Source: Serpens sp035497915 (GTDB taxonomy: Bacteria; Pseudomonadota; Gammaproteobacteria; Pseudomonadales; Pseudomonadaceae). From it: a stretch of 64,000 nucleotides of DNA. Position numbers and translations under genes: made by a program. Position 1 is the first letter of the stretch; each line of letters begins with the position of its first letter. Of this stretch, positions 34,962-48,292 are shown piece after piece. The notes below the pieces were generated by a model. The model searched no databases, had not been told where the DNA came from, and saw only the letters and a list, made by a program, of their open reading frames with translations. The stretch covers positions 116,021-180,020 of the forward strand of contig NZ_DATJCS010000012.1 of assembly GCF_035497915.1 (NCBI RefSeq), given 5' to 3'.

Positions 34962-36632
34962 TCAGGCCTTGCCTTCCGCCTGTGCCAGCGCGCGGTTCAG
35001 GGCGCTGAACAGGGCGCGCATGCTGGCGGTGGTGAGGTTGCCGTCGATGCCCACGCCGTGCAGCGGGCGCCCGCCCGGCAGGCGCACTTCGATGTAGGCG
35101 GCGGCCTTGGCCTGGCTGCCGGCGCCGATGGCGTGCTCGCTGTAGTCCATCACCTCCAGGCGTACCGGCAGGGCGGCAACCAGGGCTTCCAGCGGACCGT
35201 TGCCGGTGCCGATCCAGCGGTGGGTCGCGCCACTGGCTTCGCTGACGTCCACTTCCACCTGGCTGATGCCGTTCTCTTCCTGCAGCCGATGGTTCTTCAG
35301 GCTGTAGGGCGCGCCGGCGTTGAGGTATTCCTGCTCGAGCAGTTCGTAGATCTGCTGGGCGGTCATTTCCAGGCCCAGACGGTCCATTTCCTTCTGCACC
35401 ACCTGACTGAACTCGATCTGCATGCGGCGCGGCAGGCTGATGCCGTATTCCTGTTCCAGCAGGTAAGTGATGCCGCCCTTGCCGGACTGGCTGTTCACCC
35501 GGATCACCGCCTCGTAGTCGCGACCGATGTCGGCCGGGTCGATCGGCAGGTACGGCACTTCCCATACCGCATCGGCCTTCTGCACCGCGAAGCCCTTGCG
35601 GATGGCGTCCTGGTGCGAGCCGGAGAAGGCGGTGTGCACCAGGTCGCCCACGTAGGGATGGCGCGGGTGCACCGGCAGCTGGTTGCACTCCTCGACCACC
35701 TTGCGCACGGCGTCGATGTCGGAGAAGTCCAGCTGGGGATCGACGCCCTGGGTGTACATGTTCAGCGCCACGGTCACCAGGTCGACGTTGCCGGTGCGTT
35801 CGCCGTTGCCGAACAGGCAGCCTTCCACGCGGTCGGCGCCGGCCATCAGGCCCAGCTCGGTGGCGGCCACGCCGGTGCCGCGGTCGTTGTGGGTGTGCAG
35901 GCTCACCATCACGCTGTCGCGCTTGTCGATGTGCCGGCAGAAGAACTCGATCTGGTCGGCGTAGATGTTCGGAGTCGCCGCCTCGATGGTGGCCGGCAGG
36001 TTGAGGATCAGCTTCTTCTCGGGGGTCGGCTGGAACACCTCGATCACCGCGTTGCACACCTCTACGGCGAACTCGGTCTCGGTGGAGCTGAACACTTCCG
36101 GCGAGTACTCGAAGCGCCAGTCGGTTTGCGGGTTGGCGTCGGCCAGGCCCTTGATGATTCGGCCCGCTTCGATGGCGATCTGCTTGACGCCGGCCTTGTC
36201 CTGCTTGAAGACGATCTTGCGGAAGCTGGGTGCGGTGGCGTTGTAGTAGTGGACGATGGCCTGCTTGGCGCCCTTGAGCGATTCGAAGGTGCGCTCGATC
36301 AGGTCCTGACGGGCCTGGGTGAGCACCTGGATGGTCACGTCGTCCGGAATGTGGCCGCCTTCGATCAGCTCACGCACGAAGTCGAAATCGGTTTGCGAGG
36401 CGGACGGAAAGCCCACCTCGATTTCCTTCAGGCCCACGGCGACCAGGGTCTTGAAGAAACGCATCTTCTTCTTGGCGTCCATGGGCTCGATCAGCGACTG
36501 GTTGCCGTCGCGCAGGTCCGAACTCAGCCATACCGGTGCCTTGTCGATCACCTGGCTCGGCCAGGTGCGGTCGGGGAGGTTGATCTGCGGGAACGGGCGA
36601 TATTTCTGCGACGGATCTTTGAGCATGGTCAT
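34962..36632 (-). CDS. leuA: 2-isopropylmalate synthase
   Basis: A 556-aa enzyme for the first committed step of leucine synthesis (acetyl-CoA plus 2-oxoisovalerate). It belongs to the long LeuA type common in Pseudomonas: MTMLKDPSQKYRPFPQINLPDRTWP start, catalytic SSDLRDGNQSLIEPM, and HxH metal site in MVSLHTHNDRGTG. The C-terminal LeuA dimer/regulatory domain ends in LNRALAQAEGKA and gives leucine feedback. Start at 36632 (MTMLKD); 36626 is an internal Met. Confidence 0.96.
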   Translation of the reverse strand: MTMLKDPSQKYRPFPQINLPDRTWPSQVIDKAPVWLSSDLRDGNQSLIEPMDAKKKMRFFKTLVAVGLKEIEVGFPSASQTDFDFVRELIEGGHIPDDVTIQVLTQARQDLIERTFESLKGAKQAIVHYYNATAPSFRKIVFKQDKAGVKQIAIEAGRIIKGLADANPQTDWRFEYSPEVFSSTETEFAVEVCNAVIEVFQPTPEKKLILNLPATIEAATPNIYADQIEFFCRHIDKRDSVMVSLHTHNDRGTGVAATELGLMAGADRVEGCLFGNGERTGNVDLVTVALNMYTQGVDPQLDFSDIDAVRKVVEECNQLPVHPRHPYVGDLVHTAFSGSHQDAIRKGFAVQKADAVWEVPYLPIDPADIGRDYEAVIRVNSQSGKGGITYLLEQEYGISLPRRMQIEFSQVVQKEMDRLGLEMTAQQIYELLEQEYLNAGAPYSLKNHRLQEENGISQVEVDVSEASGATHRWIGTGNGPLEALVAALPVRLEVMDYSEHAIGAGSQAKAAAYIEVRLPGGRPLHGVGIDGNLTTASMRALFSALNRALAQAEGKA

Positions 36633-36897
36633 GGTTTTTCTCTGCGGCGGCGGCCGGCCTTGCGGGGCGCGGACGGGAATCATCGGAAGCGGAATGTGCG
36701 CAAAGCTAGTGCGTGCATGGTTCTGGATGCAAGCATTGTTTGGAAATTGCTGTTTTCCACTAAAAAGAGTTTTTTAAGCGCGATTAAATTGCGAAAAAGC
36801 CGACGTTAATCGAGGCGCTTGCGGCGTTGTGTCGCACTGGTCAACCTTCCCATGCGTTGCAACCATCGCCCTGAAAGCACCGAACACAGGCTCATCC
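36633..36897. other. Divergent leuA/DUF2946 intergenic region
   Basis: 265 bp with a strongly AT-rich core (about 36735-36805, with CACTAAAAAGAGTTTTTTAA) that probably holds promoters for leuA and the copper pair. I found no leader peptide with a leucine run and no clear attenuator. Confidence 0.4.
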
Positions 36898-37365
36898 GTG
36901 AGAAGCAGGCAGCACACAACGAACGTCGGAATCTGGCTTGGCCTGTTCGCCATGCTGATGGTTCACGTCGGCCCGTTGTTCTCCGGTCTGCAGGCCCTGC
37001 AGCGAGCCGATGAGCCGCCGGCTGTTGCTGTTGCCATGCATGGGGGGCATGGGCTCGACTCGCACGCCCAGCACGCCCAGCACGCCCAGCACGCCCAGCA
37101 CACGTCGCACGCCGCGCCCGAGCCGGAGGCCGGCCATGGCATGCATCATCGTTCGACGCCCGGCGAACCGGCCTGGCTGGCCGCGCTGGAAATGTGCGGC
37201 TATTGCGAGCTGCTGACCCTCAGTCCGCCGCTCAGCCTGTCCCTGCAACTGGTGCTGCCCGAGTACCAGCCCACCGTCATCCTGCCGCTGCCGGAAGCCC
37301 CCCAGCCGGCGGCGCCGCGCCGCAGCAGCGGCCATCCGCGCGCACCTCCCGTCCTGCACAGCTGA
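36898..37365 (+). CDS. DUF2946-like His-rich exported protein
   Basis: A 155-aa protein with an N-terminal hydrophobic segment (VGIWLGLFAMLMVHVGPLFSG) and a His/Met-rich middle: MHGGHGLDSHAQHAQH... to GHGMHHRS. Four exact 9-bp repeats (CACGCCCAG) encode four HAQ units. The C-terminus (MCGYCELLTL...LPEYQP) matches DUF2946, a family usually found beside copper or TonB-dependent metal genes. GTG 36898 is preferred; GTG 36829 would add 23 residues. It lies 56 nt upstream of the copper receptor gene, so both are probably in one unit. Confidence 0.82.
   Translation: MRSRQHTTNVGIWLGLFAMLMVHVGPLFSGLQALQRADEPPAVAVAMHGGHGLDSHAQHAQHAQHAQHTSHAAPEPEAGHGMHHRSTPGEPAWLAALEMCGYCELLTLSPPLSLSLQLVLPEYQPTVILPLPEAPQPAAPRRSSGHPRAPPVLHS
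37063..37098 (+). repeat. 9-bp tandem repeat (4 x CACGCCCAG) in DUF2946 gene
   Basis: Four exact copies of CACGCCCAG in frame, encoding HAQ units. The length suits slipped-strand changes in copy number without shifting the frame. Confidence 0.95.
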
Positions 37366-37421
37366 TCGAGCAGTCGAGCCGCTTCGGCGGCTTGTCCGAA
37401 TTCTCTGTGTGAGACCTACTT

Positions 37422-39584
37422 ATGACTCGTAACGTCCGTTACGCGGCGCCTGCGCACGCGCGCACCGCGTTTTCCATCAATACCTCCAGTCTGCGCTGGA
37501 AACTGGCCCACGCCGCCCTGCTGGCCGGCCTGAGCGGCGGCGCCATGGCCGCCGAGGAGCTGGCGCCCACCGTCATCACCGGCGTGGCCCCGGCCGCCAG
37601 CGTGACCGTGGTCACCGATCCGAAGATCCCGCGCCAGCCGGTACCGGCCAGCGACGCCGGCGACTACCTGCAGACCATTCCCGGCTTCTCCGCCGTGCGT
37701 GGCGGCGGCTCCAATGCCGACCCGGTGTTCCGCGGCATGTTCGGCTCGCGCCTGAACCTGCTGAGCAACGGTGGCGTCATGCTCGGCGCCTGTCCGAGCC
37801 GCATGGACTCGCCGAGTTCCTACATCACCCCGCAGAACTTCGACAGCCTCACGGTGATCAAGGGCCCGCAGACGGTGCTCTGGGGGCCGGGTGCCTCGGC
37901 GGCGACCATCCTCTTCGAGCGCGAGCCGGAGAACTTCACCGAGCTGGGCGGGCGTGTCGACGCCAGCCTGCTGGCCGGCTCGGAAGGGCGCTTCGACAGC
38001 GCCATCGATGCCGCCACCGGCAGCAGTCAGGGCTACCTGCGCCTGCTGGCCAACCACTCCACCTCGAACGACTACCAGGACGGTAACGGCGATGAGGTGC
38101 ATTCCCAGTGGGAGAAGTGGAGCAGCGATCTGGTGCTTGGCTGGACACCCACGGCCGACACCCTGGTCGAACTGACCGTCGGCACCGGCGACGGCGAAGC
38201 AGCCTACGCCGGGCGCGGCATGGACGGCAGCAAGTTCGAGCGGCAAAGCCTGGCGCTGCGCGTGGCGCAGGAGAACATCGGCGAGGTGCTGCAAAAGGTC
38301 GAGGCGCGGGTGTATTACAACTACGCCGACCATGTGATGGATAACTTCACGCTGCGTGATCCGGACCCGGCCGCCGCCATGGCGATGATGCGCAATCCGG
38401 CGGCCACCAACGTCGACCGTCGCACTCTGGGTGGGCGTCTGGCAGGCACCTGGCAGTGGAACGCCTACGAACTGGTGGCGGGTGTGGACGCGCAGACCAA
38501 CGAGCATCGCAAGCGCGCGTCCACCTTCAACATGATGACCCAGGTCTATACCGACTACGACGAATTCGGCTGGACCAAGGACGCCGAATTCAGCCAGTAC
38601 GGGCTGTTCGCGGAATTGACCCGGGAGCTGAGTGAGCGACAGAAGGTGATCAGTGGTGTGCGCATCGACCGGGCGCAGGCTACCGATGAGCGCCTGATGT
38701 TCAACAGCCACCACCCGACGGCCACCGATCCGGTTACCGGTAAGCCGATCAGCATGAACTGGGCCAACCCCAGCGCTGGAGATACCAAGCGCGATACCCT
38801 GTACAGCGGTTTCCTGCGTTACGAGCATGGCCTGGCGAGCCTGCCGGCCACCGCCTATGTCGGTCTGGGCCACAGTCAGCGCTTCCCGGATTACTGGGAG
38901 CTGTTCTCGGCCAGCCCTGGCCCGGTGGGCAGCATCCAGGCATTCGAGACGGTCGAACCGGAAAAGACCACCCAGCTGGACTTCGGCATCCAGTACGCCA
39001 AGGGTCCGCTGGAGGCCTGGGCCTCGGCCTATGTCGGGCAGGTCAACGACTACATCATGTTCAACTATGTTCCCGGCATGATGCCCGGCATGACCCGTTC
39101 GATCGCCACCAACATCGACGCCCGCATCGCCGGCGCCGAAGTGGGCGGCAGCTACAAGCTGACCGACAACTGGAAGGCCGACGCCAGCCTGGCCTACGCC
39201 TGGGGCGAGAACACCACCGACGAGCGCGCCATGCCGCAGATTCCGCCACTGGAAGCCCGCTTCGGCCTTGGCTATGAGCGCGGCAACTGGAGCGCCGCCG
39301 GTCTGTGGCGCGTGGTGGCCGCGCAGACCCGGGTGGCCGAGGGCCAGGGCAACGTGACCAGCAAGGACTTCGACGAAAGCACCGGCTTCGGCGTGCTCTC
39401 GCTCAACGCGGCCTATCGCGTGAACGAGAACTTCAAGCTCAGCGCCGGCGTCGACAATGTGCTGGACAAGGCCTACAGCGAGCACCTCAACCAGGCCGGC
39501 AACGCCGGTGTCGGTATGTCCGCCGACGAACGCATCAACGAGCCGGGCCGCAGCCTCTGGGCTCGCCTGGATGTGAGCTTCTAA
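37422..39584 (+). CDS. oprC: TonB-dependent copper receptor OprC
   Basis: A 720-aa outer-membrane receptor (P. aeruginosa OprC has 723). Signal peptide ends around GAMA (residue 43); the plug domain has DYLQTIPGFSAVRGGGSNADPVFRGMFGSRL. The copper ligands known from OprC are visible: C124-x3-M128 in LGACPSRMD, and H304-x-M306 in YADHVMDNF. Beta-barrel ends with LDVSF, an aromatic C-terminal residue as needed for BAM. Paired with the DUF2946 gene upstream. Confidence 0.93.
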   Translation: MTRNVRYAAPAHARTAFSINTSSLRWKLAHAALLAGLSGGAMAAEELAPTVITGVAPAASVTVVTDPKIPRQPVPASDAGDYLQTIPGFSAVRGGGSNADPVFRGMFGSRLNLLSNGGVMLGACPSRMDSPSSYITPQNFDSLTVIKGPQTVLWGPGASAATILFEREPENFTELGGRVDASLLAGSEGRFDSAIDAATGSSQGYLRLLANHSTSNDYQDGNGDEVHSQWEKWSSDLVLGWTPTADTLVELTVGTGDGEAAYAGRGMDGSKFERQSLALRVAQENIGEVLQKVEARVYYNYADHVMDNFTLRDPDPAAAMAMMRNPAATNVDRRTLGGRLAGTWQWNAYELVAGVDAQTNEHRKRASTFNMMTQVYTDYDEFGWTKDAEFSQYGLFAELTRELSERQKVISGVRIDRAQATDERLMFNSHHPTATDPVTGKPISMNWANPSAGDTKRDTLYSGFLRYEHGLASLPATAYVGLGHSQRFPDYWELFSASPGPVGSIQAFETVEPEKTTQLDFGIQYAKGPLEAWASAYVGQVNDYIMFNYVPGMMPGMTRSIATNIDARIAGAEVGGSYKLTDNWKADASLAYAWGENTTDERAMPQIPPLEARFGLGYERGNWSAAGLWRVVAAQTRVAEGQGNVTSKDFDESTGFGVLSLNAAYRVNENFKLSAGVDNVLDKAYSEHLNQAGNAGVGMSADERINEPGRSLWARLDVSF

Positions 39585-39615
39585 ATCGAGAGAGGGAGCG
39601 CAACGCTCCCTGATC

Positions 39616-39729
39616 GCGGGTTGGCGCTGGGCATGGAGCTCGGGCGCCGATTCGAGGGCTGGCCTCAAGGATGAGGCATGGGCAGTCCGACCGTCGGCAC
39701 TCGCGCCTCGTGCGCAGCGCCAACCCGCG
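39616..39729. repeat. Long imperfect inverted repeat downstream of oprC
   Basis: CGCGGGTTGGCGCTG (39615-39629) and CAGCGCCAACCCGCG (39715-39729) are perfect 15-bp inverted arms. The stem continues imperfectly inward for about 25 bp more (GGCATGGAGCTCGGGCGCCG against its counterpart). It is not a copy of families A-D. Purpose unknown: terminator, structural RNA or small mobile element remnant. Confidence 0.7.
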
Positions 39730-39766
39730 CTCTCGTAAGCCACCAAAGCAACGCACTGCACGAACC

Positions 39767-39840
39767 TGTAGGAGCGACTTCAGTCGCGAGCTCTTGGGGC
39801 GCCTGCAGGAAAAAGCATCGCGGCTGAAGCCGCTCCTACC
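39767..39840. repeat. Family A repeat pair
   Basis: TGTAGGAGCGACTTCAGTCG (39767-39786) and ATCGCGGCTGAAGCCGCTCC (39817-39836) are inverted family A units between oprC and the DUF454 gene. Confidence 0.85.
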
Positions 39841-39866
39841 AACCAGCAGCTAGCCCGTCGCCCGCG

Positions 39867-40274
39867 CTAACGCCTCACCACCAGCGTCTTCTGCCGCAGG
39901 ATGTAGATGCTCACCAGCGTGGCGCTGGTCAGCATGCCGACGCGCGCCCAGAACAGCGGCACCAGCCAGCAGGCGAACCCGATGCTCGCCCACATCAGCA
40001 GCAGGGTGTAGATCTTGCCCTTGAGCGGAATGCCCTGGCCTTCGAGGTAGTCGCGAATCCACGGGCCGAGGCGCGGGTGGCCGACCAGCCAGGCGTAGAA
40101 GCGCGGCGAACTGCGCGCGAAGCAGGCGGCGGCCAGCAGCAGGAAGGGGGTGGTGGGCAGCACCGGCAGGAAGATGCCGATCACGCCGAGAACGACGCTC
40201 AGCCAGCCCACCGACAGCAGCGTATAGCGCAGCCAGAGCGGCAGCGCACGCGGCAGGCGGTGGGGCTCGCGCAT
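39867..40274 (-). CDS. DUF454 (YbaN-like) inner membrane protein
   Basis: A 135-aa protein with three to four hydrophobic segments. The block VGWLSVVLGVIGIFLPVLPTTPFLLLAAACFARSSPRFYAWLVGHPRLGPWIRDY is the YbaN signature. Function unknown. Its start follows the YecA gene stop by 4 nt, so the two are co-transcribed. Confidence 0.9.
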   Translation of the reverse strand: MREPHRLPRALPLWLRYTLLSVGWLSVVLGVIGIFLPVLPTTPFLLLAAACFARSSPRFYAWLVGHPRLGPWIRDYLEGQGIPLKGKIYTLLLMWASIGFACWLVPLFWARVGMLTSATLVSIYILRQKTLVVRR

Positions 40275-40278
40275 GGTC

Positions 40279-40863
40279 TCAGTGGCGCGGCTTGAGCAGC
40301 GAGGGCTTCTCTTCCGGGGCCTGGAACAGCAGGTACAGCGCGGTGAGCACTTCCGGGATCTGCTCGATCATGCTGTCGACCAGGTCGCGGTCGGCGGCGA
40401 TCTCGTCGAACTCCGGCTGCTCCTCGAACAGGCCGGAACCGACCATGATCGGCAGCAGCAGCTCGCTGACTTCATCCTCGGCGTTCTCGAACCAGGCGGC
40501 CTCGCGCAGGAACACGCCTTCCATGAAGCCGATGCACCAGCCGCGCAGGTCGGACAGGTCCGGCTCGTCGCCCAGATCCAGCTCGCAAGGCAGCTCCATG
40601 TCCTCGTCGCTGGCCAACTGCTGGGCGATGCGCGCCTTGAGCTGCACCAGGGCCTGTTCGATGTCCTGGCGCTGGGCCTCGTCGCGATAATGCGGCGGCT
40701 CGGCGAACAACGCGTCGATCCACTCGCGCTCTTCGACGGGCTCGGGAGATACCGACAGGGCGGTCAGATAGCCATGGGCGGCCACGTAGTCCAGCGCTTC
40801 CTCGTGCAGGTCGTCGGAATCGAGGAACTCCTGCAGACGGGTCAATTGTTCGGCAAACGACAT
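40279..40863 (-). CDS. YecA/UPF0149 family protein
   Basis: A 194-aa acidic protein of the UPF0149/YecA family. Motif: LRGWCIGFMEGVFLREAAWFE, with N-terminal LTRLQEFLDSDDLHEEALDYVAAHGYLTAL. Unlike some relatives it has no C-terminal SEC-C zinc motif. Function unknown. First gene of a two-gene unit with DUF454, divergent from recQ. Confidence 0.9.
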   Translation of the reverse strand: MSFAEQLTRLQEFLDSDDLHEEALDYVAAHGYLTALSVSPEPVEEREWIDALFAEPPHYRDEAQRQDIEQALVQLKARIAQQLASDEDMELPCELDLGDEPDLSDLRGWCIGFMEGVFLREAAWFENAEDEVSELLLPIMVGSGLFEEQPEFDEIAADRDLVDSMIEQIPEVLTALYLLFQAPEEKPSLLKPRH

Positions 40864-41018
40864 ACGGGCACTACCTTGGCGGATGGATAGCGACGAATTC
40901 TAGTCGAGTGCACAGGGCAGGGCTACCGGCATGCGCAGCGGCGCGCCGATCCGTCGCGCGGCGGGGCGCCGGCGGCGCGAGGCTCGCGTATACTTCGCCG
41001 CCTGTTTCGGAGACCGGC

Positions 41019-43151
41019 ATGCTTGACCAAGCCCAGCGCATCCTCAAAGACGTATTCGGCTACGACGCCTTTCGTGGCAATCAGGCCGCCATCATCGAAC
41101 GGGTGGCCGGCGGCGGCGATGCCCTGGTGCTGATGCCCACCGGCGGTGGCAAATCGCTGTGCTACCAAGTGCCGGCGCTGCTGCGTGACGGCCTGGCGGT
41201 GGTGGTGTCGCCGCTGATCGCGCTGATGGACGACCAGGTCGCCACCCTCGACGAACTGGGCGTGCCGGCCGTGGCGCTCAATTCCACGCTGAGTGCCGAC
41301 GAGCAGCGCGAGATCGCCGAACGCCTGCGTCGCCAGGAGATCAAGGCGCTGTACCTGGCCCCCGAGCGCCTGGTGCAGCCGCGCATGCTGGCCTTCCTGC
41401 AGCGCCTGCCGATCGCGCTGTTCGCCATCGACGAGGCGCATTGCGTGTCCCAGTGGGGCCATGACTTCCGTCCGGAATACCTGCAGCTGGGCCAGTTGGC
41501 CGAGCTGTTCCCCGACGTGCCGCGCATCGCCCTGACCGCCACGGCGGACAAGCGCACCCGCGAGGAGATCGTCCAGCGCCTCAAGCTGGAGAACGCCGAG
41601 CGCTTCCTGTCCAGCTTCGACCGGCCGAACATCTTCTACCGCATCGTGCCCAAGGACCAGCCGCGCAAGCAGCTGCTGGCCTTCCTCGCCGAGCGCAAGG
41701 GCGACGCCGGCATCGTCTACTGCATGTCGCGCAAGAAGGTCGACGAACTGGCCGCCTTCCTCACCGAGCAGGGCTTTCCGGCGCTGCCGTACCACGCCGG
41801 CCTGCCCAGCGACCTGCGCGCCTATCACCAGAAGCGCTTCCTCAATGAGGAAGGGCTGATCATGGTGGCGACCATTGCCTTCGGCATGGGCATCGACAAG
41901 CCCAACGTGCGCTTCGTGGCGCACCTGGACCTGCCCAAGAGCCTGGAAGCCTACTACCAGGAAACCGGCCGCGCCGGCCGCGACGGCCTGCCGGCGGATG
42001 CCTGGATGGCCTACGGCCTGCAGGACGTGATCTTCCTCAAGCAGATGCTCAGCAATTCCGAGGGCGACGAACAGCACAAGCGCGTCGAACAGCACAAGCT
42101 GGAAGCCATGCTGGCGCTGTGCGAGGAAACCCGCTGCCGGCGCCAGGCGCTGCTGGCCTACTTCGACGAGGAGCTGCCGCAACCCTGCGGGCATTGCGAC
42201 AACTGCGTCGACGGCGTGCAGACCTGGGACGTGACCGAGCCGGCGCGCCAGGCGTTGTCGACCATCTACCGCAGCGGCCAGCGTTACGGCGTCGGCCATC
42301 TGGTCGACATCCTGCTGGGTCGGGACAACGACAAGATCCGCCAGTTCGGCCATCAGCACCTGTCGGTGTACGGCGTCGGCAAGGGTCTGTCTGAAGGTGA
42401 CTGGCGCACGCTGTTCCGCCAGCTGGTCGCCCGCGGCCTGGCCGATGTGGACCTGGACGCCTTCGGCGGCCTGCGTCTGACCGACAAATGCCGCCCGTTG
42501 CTGCGTGGCGAGGTGACCCTGGAGCTGCGCCGCGAGCTGATCGGCAAGCAGCCCAAGCAATCCTCCGGTGCCAGCCCGGCCAGCCAGCTGGTGCGCACCG
42601 AGGAGCGCGCCGCCTGGGAAGCCTTGCGCAGCCTGCGCCGCAAGCTGGCCGAGGAACACGGCGTGCCGCCCTATGTGATCTTCCCGGACGCCACGCTGCT
42701 GGAAATGCTGCGCAGTCAGCCGCGCAACCTGGCCGAGATGGGCCGGGTCAGTGGCGTCGGCGCGCGCAAGCTGGAGCGCTACGGCGAGGCCTTCCTCGAA
42801 GCGCTCGGTGGCGCCCAGGGCGAGGCGCCACGGGTGGTCACCGACCTGCGCCACGAGCTGATCAGCCTGGCCCGCGCCGGCATGACCCCGGCGCAGATCG
42901 CCAGCCAGCTCGACTGCACCGAAAAGAACGTCTACAGCCTGCTGGCCGAAGCCATCGGCAACCAGCAGCTGGCGCTGGACCAGGCCCTGGACCTGCCCGA
43001 GGAGCTGATGATGGAAGTGCAGGACGCCTTCCTCGACGGCGAAGGCGAACTGCCGCCGGTGGCCGAGATCGCCGAGCAGTTCAAGGGCCGCGTGCCGGTC
43101 GGCGTGCTGCACTGCGTGCGCGCGGCGCTGCAGAGCGAGTTCGAGCTTTAA
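41019..43151 (+). CDS. recQ: ATP-dependent DNA helicase RecQ
   Basis: A 710-aa 3'-5' helicase acting in recombination and repair. Order: helicase core with Walker A MPTGGGKSLCY and DEAH (AIDEAHCVSQWGHDFRPEY), motif VI region QETGRAGRDGLP, the zinc-binding RecQ-Ct domain (C-x-RRQALLAYFDE...PCGHCDNC), winged helix, then HRDC (EERAAWEALRSLRRKLAEEHGVPPYVIFPDATL). The C-terminal part extends past HRDC with a helix-turn-helix-like region (TPAQIASQLDCTEKNVYSLL). ATG 41019 follows GGAG at 41009-41012; the frame is open further upstream. Confidence 0.96.
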   Translation: MLDQAQRILKDVFGYDAFRGNQAAIIERVAGGGDALVLMPTGGGKSLCYQVPALLRDGLAVVVSPLIALMDDQVATLDELGVPAVALNSTLSADEQREIAERLRRQEIKALYLAPERLVQPRMLAFLQRLPIALFAIDEAHCVSQWGHDFRPEYLQLGQLAELFPDVPRIALTATADKRTREEIVQRLKLENAERFLSSFDRPNIFYRIVPKDQPRKQLLAFLAERKGDAGIVYCMSRKKVDELAAFLTEQGFPALPYHAGLPSDLRAYHQKRFLNEEGLIMVATIAFGMGIDKPNVRFVAHLDLPKSLEAYYQETGRAGRDGLPADAWMAYGLQDVIFLKQMLSNSEGDEQHKRVEQHKLEAMLALCEETRCRRQALLAYFDEELPQPCGHCDNCVDGVQTWDVTEPARQALSTIYRSGQRYGVGHLVDILLGRDNDKIRQFGHQHLSVYGVGKGLSEGDWRTLFRQLVARGLADVDLDAFGGLRLTDKCRPLLRGEVTLELRRELIGKQPKQSSGASPASQLVRTEERAAWEALRSLRRKLAEEHGVPPYVIFPDATLLEMLRSQPRNLAEMGRVSGVGARKLERYGEAFLEALGGAQGEAPRVVTDLRHELISLARAGMTPAQIASQLDCTEKNVYSLLAEAIGNQQLALDQALDLPEELMMEVQDAFLDGEGELPPVAEIAEQFKGRVPVGVLHCVRAALQSEFEL

Positions 43152-43176
43152 GCCGCGCGCAACGTACGGGTCCCCG

Positions 43177-43239
43177 GTAGGGTGGTCGGCGCTGTTCTGG
43201 CCGCCGCTGCGCGCGACGCGCCAGCGTTGTCCGCCCTAC
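43177..43239. repeat. Family C repeat overlapping the channel stop
   Basis: GTAGGGTGGTCGGCGCTGTT and CAGCGTTGTCCGCCCTACG flank a GC-rich centre. On the minus strand, the CGTAGGG end (43233-43239) contains the TAG stop of the potassium channel gene. Confidence 0.7.
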
Positions 43240-44081
43240 GCTTGCTCCTCGGTCGTCTTCGCAAACAACTTCTCCCCGCAGCGGCTGCAGAACGCCGCGT
43301 GGGGTTCGTGATGGTCCTTGTGGCAGGTCGGGCAGTCGTGGTGCAGGCTGTCCTGGCGCATGGCGGTGGCCAGTTCGGCGGTGAAGATGCCGGTGGGCAC
43401 GGCGATGATCGAATAGCCGGTGACCATGATCAGCGTGGCCATCGTCTTGCCCAATCCGGTGTGCGGCACCATGTCGCCGTAGCCGACGGTGGTCAGCGTC
43501 ACCACCGCCCAGTACACGCTGGCGGGAATGCTGGTGAAGCCGTTTTCCGGCCCTTCGATCACGTACATCAGCGTGCCGAAGATCACCACTAGGGTGCTTA
43601 CCGTCAGCAGGAACACAATGATCTTCTGCCGGCTGCCGCGCAGCGCCACCAGCAGGAAGTTGGCCTGGCTCAGGTAGGGGGTCATCTTGAGGATTCGGAA
43701 CACCCGCAGCAGGCGCAGCACGCGCACCACGATCAGGTAATGGCTGCCGGGCACCAGCAGGGCCAGGAAGCTGGGCAGGAACGACAGCAGGTCGACCACC
43801 CCATAGAAGCTGAAGATGTACTTGCGCGGTTCCGGATGGCAGTAGATGCGCACCCCGTACTCGACCATGAACAGCAGGGTGAACAGCCATTCCAGCGCCA
43901 GCAGCGGCTGGCCCGCTTCGGCATTCACCGAGGGGATGCTGTCGAACATCACCACCAGCAGGCTGGCCAGGATGGTCACCAGCAGCCAGGCATCGAAACG
44001 CCGACCTTCCGGGGTGTTGGTGAAGAAGATCACCACGTACAGGCGCTCGCGCCAGCTCATTTCACTCAGGGGATTGTCCAT
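43236..44081 (-). CDS. Voltage-gated potassium channel with C-terminal zinc ribbon
   Basis: A 281-aa six-TM ion channel. S4 carries spaced arginines (R120, R123, R126, R129 in VVRVLRLLRVFRI) and the selectivity filter is TTVGYGD (197-203), so potassium is the expected ion. After S6 the tail has four cysteines, C250-xx-C253 and C265-xx-C268, interrupted by a His-rich stretch (HKDHHEPH). This is a rubredoxin/zinc-ribbon-like element that could sense metal or redox state. Divergent from hrpA. Stop TAG lies in a repeat motif. Confidence 0.92.
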   Translation of the reverse strand: MDNPLSEMSWRERLYVVIFFTNTPEGRRFDAWLLVTILASLLVVMFDSIPSVNAEAGQPLLALEWLFTLLFMVEYGVRIYCHPEPRKYIFSFYGVVDLLSFLPSFLALLVPGSHYLIVVRVLRLLRVFRILKMTPYLSQANFLLVALRGSRQKIIVFLLTVSTLVVIFGTLMYVIEGPENGFTSIPASVYWAVVTLTTVGYGDMVPHTGLGKTMATLIMVTGYSIIAVPTGIFTAELATAMRQDSLHHDCPTCHKDHHEPHAAFCSRCGEKLFAKTTEEQA

Positions 44082-44199
44082 TGCTGCTCGCCCGGATCAT
44101 CGAATGTGGCTAGGGTAACCGCTGCACACCGGGCGTGCCGCGCCCGGGCGCGGAAAATCTGCGACAATCGCGCCCTTTCCGATTTGCCGCGATTGCTCG

Positions 44200-48270
<4,071 letters not shown>

Positions 48271-48292
48271 GGCACGGCGCCGCGGCGTGGCC

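Noticed and set aside
37063..37098. Tandem 9-bp repeats considered as a CRISPR-like array
   Set aside because: No spacers; the units are contiguous and in frame within a gene.
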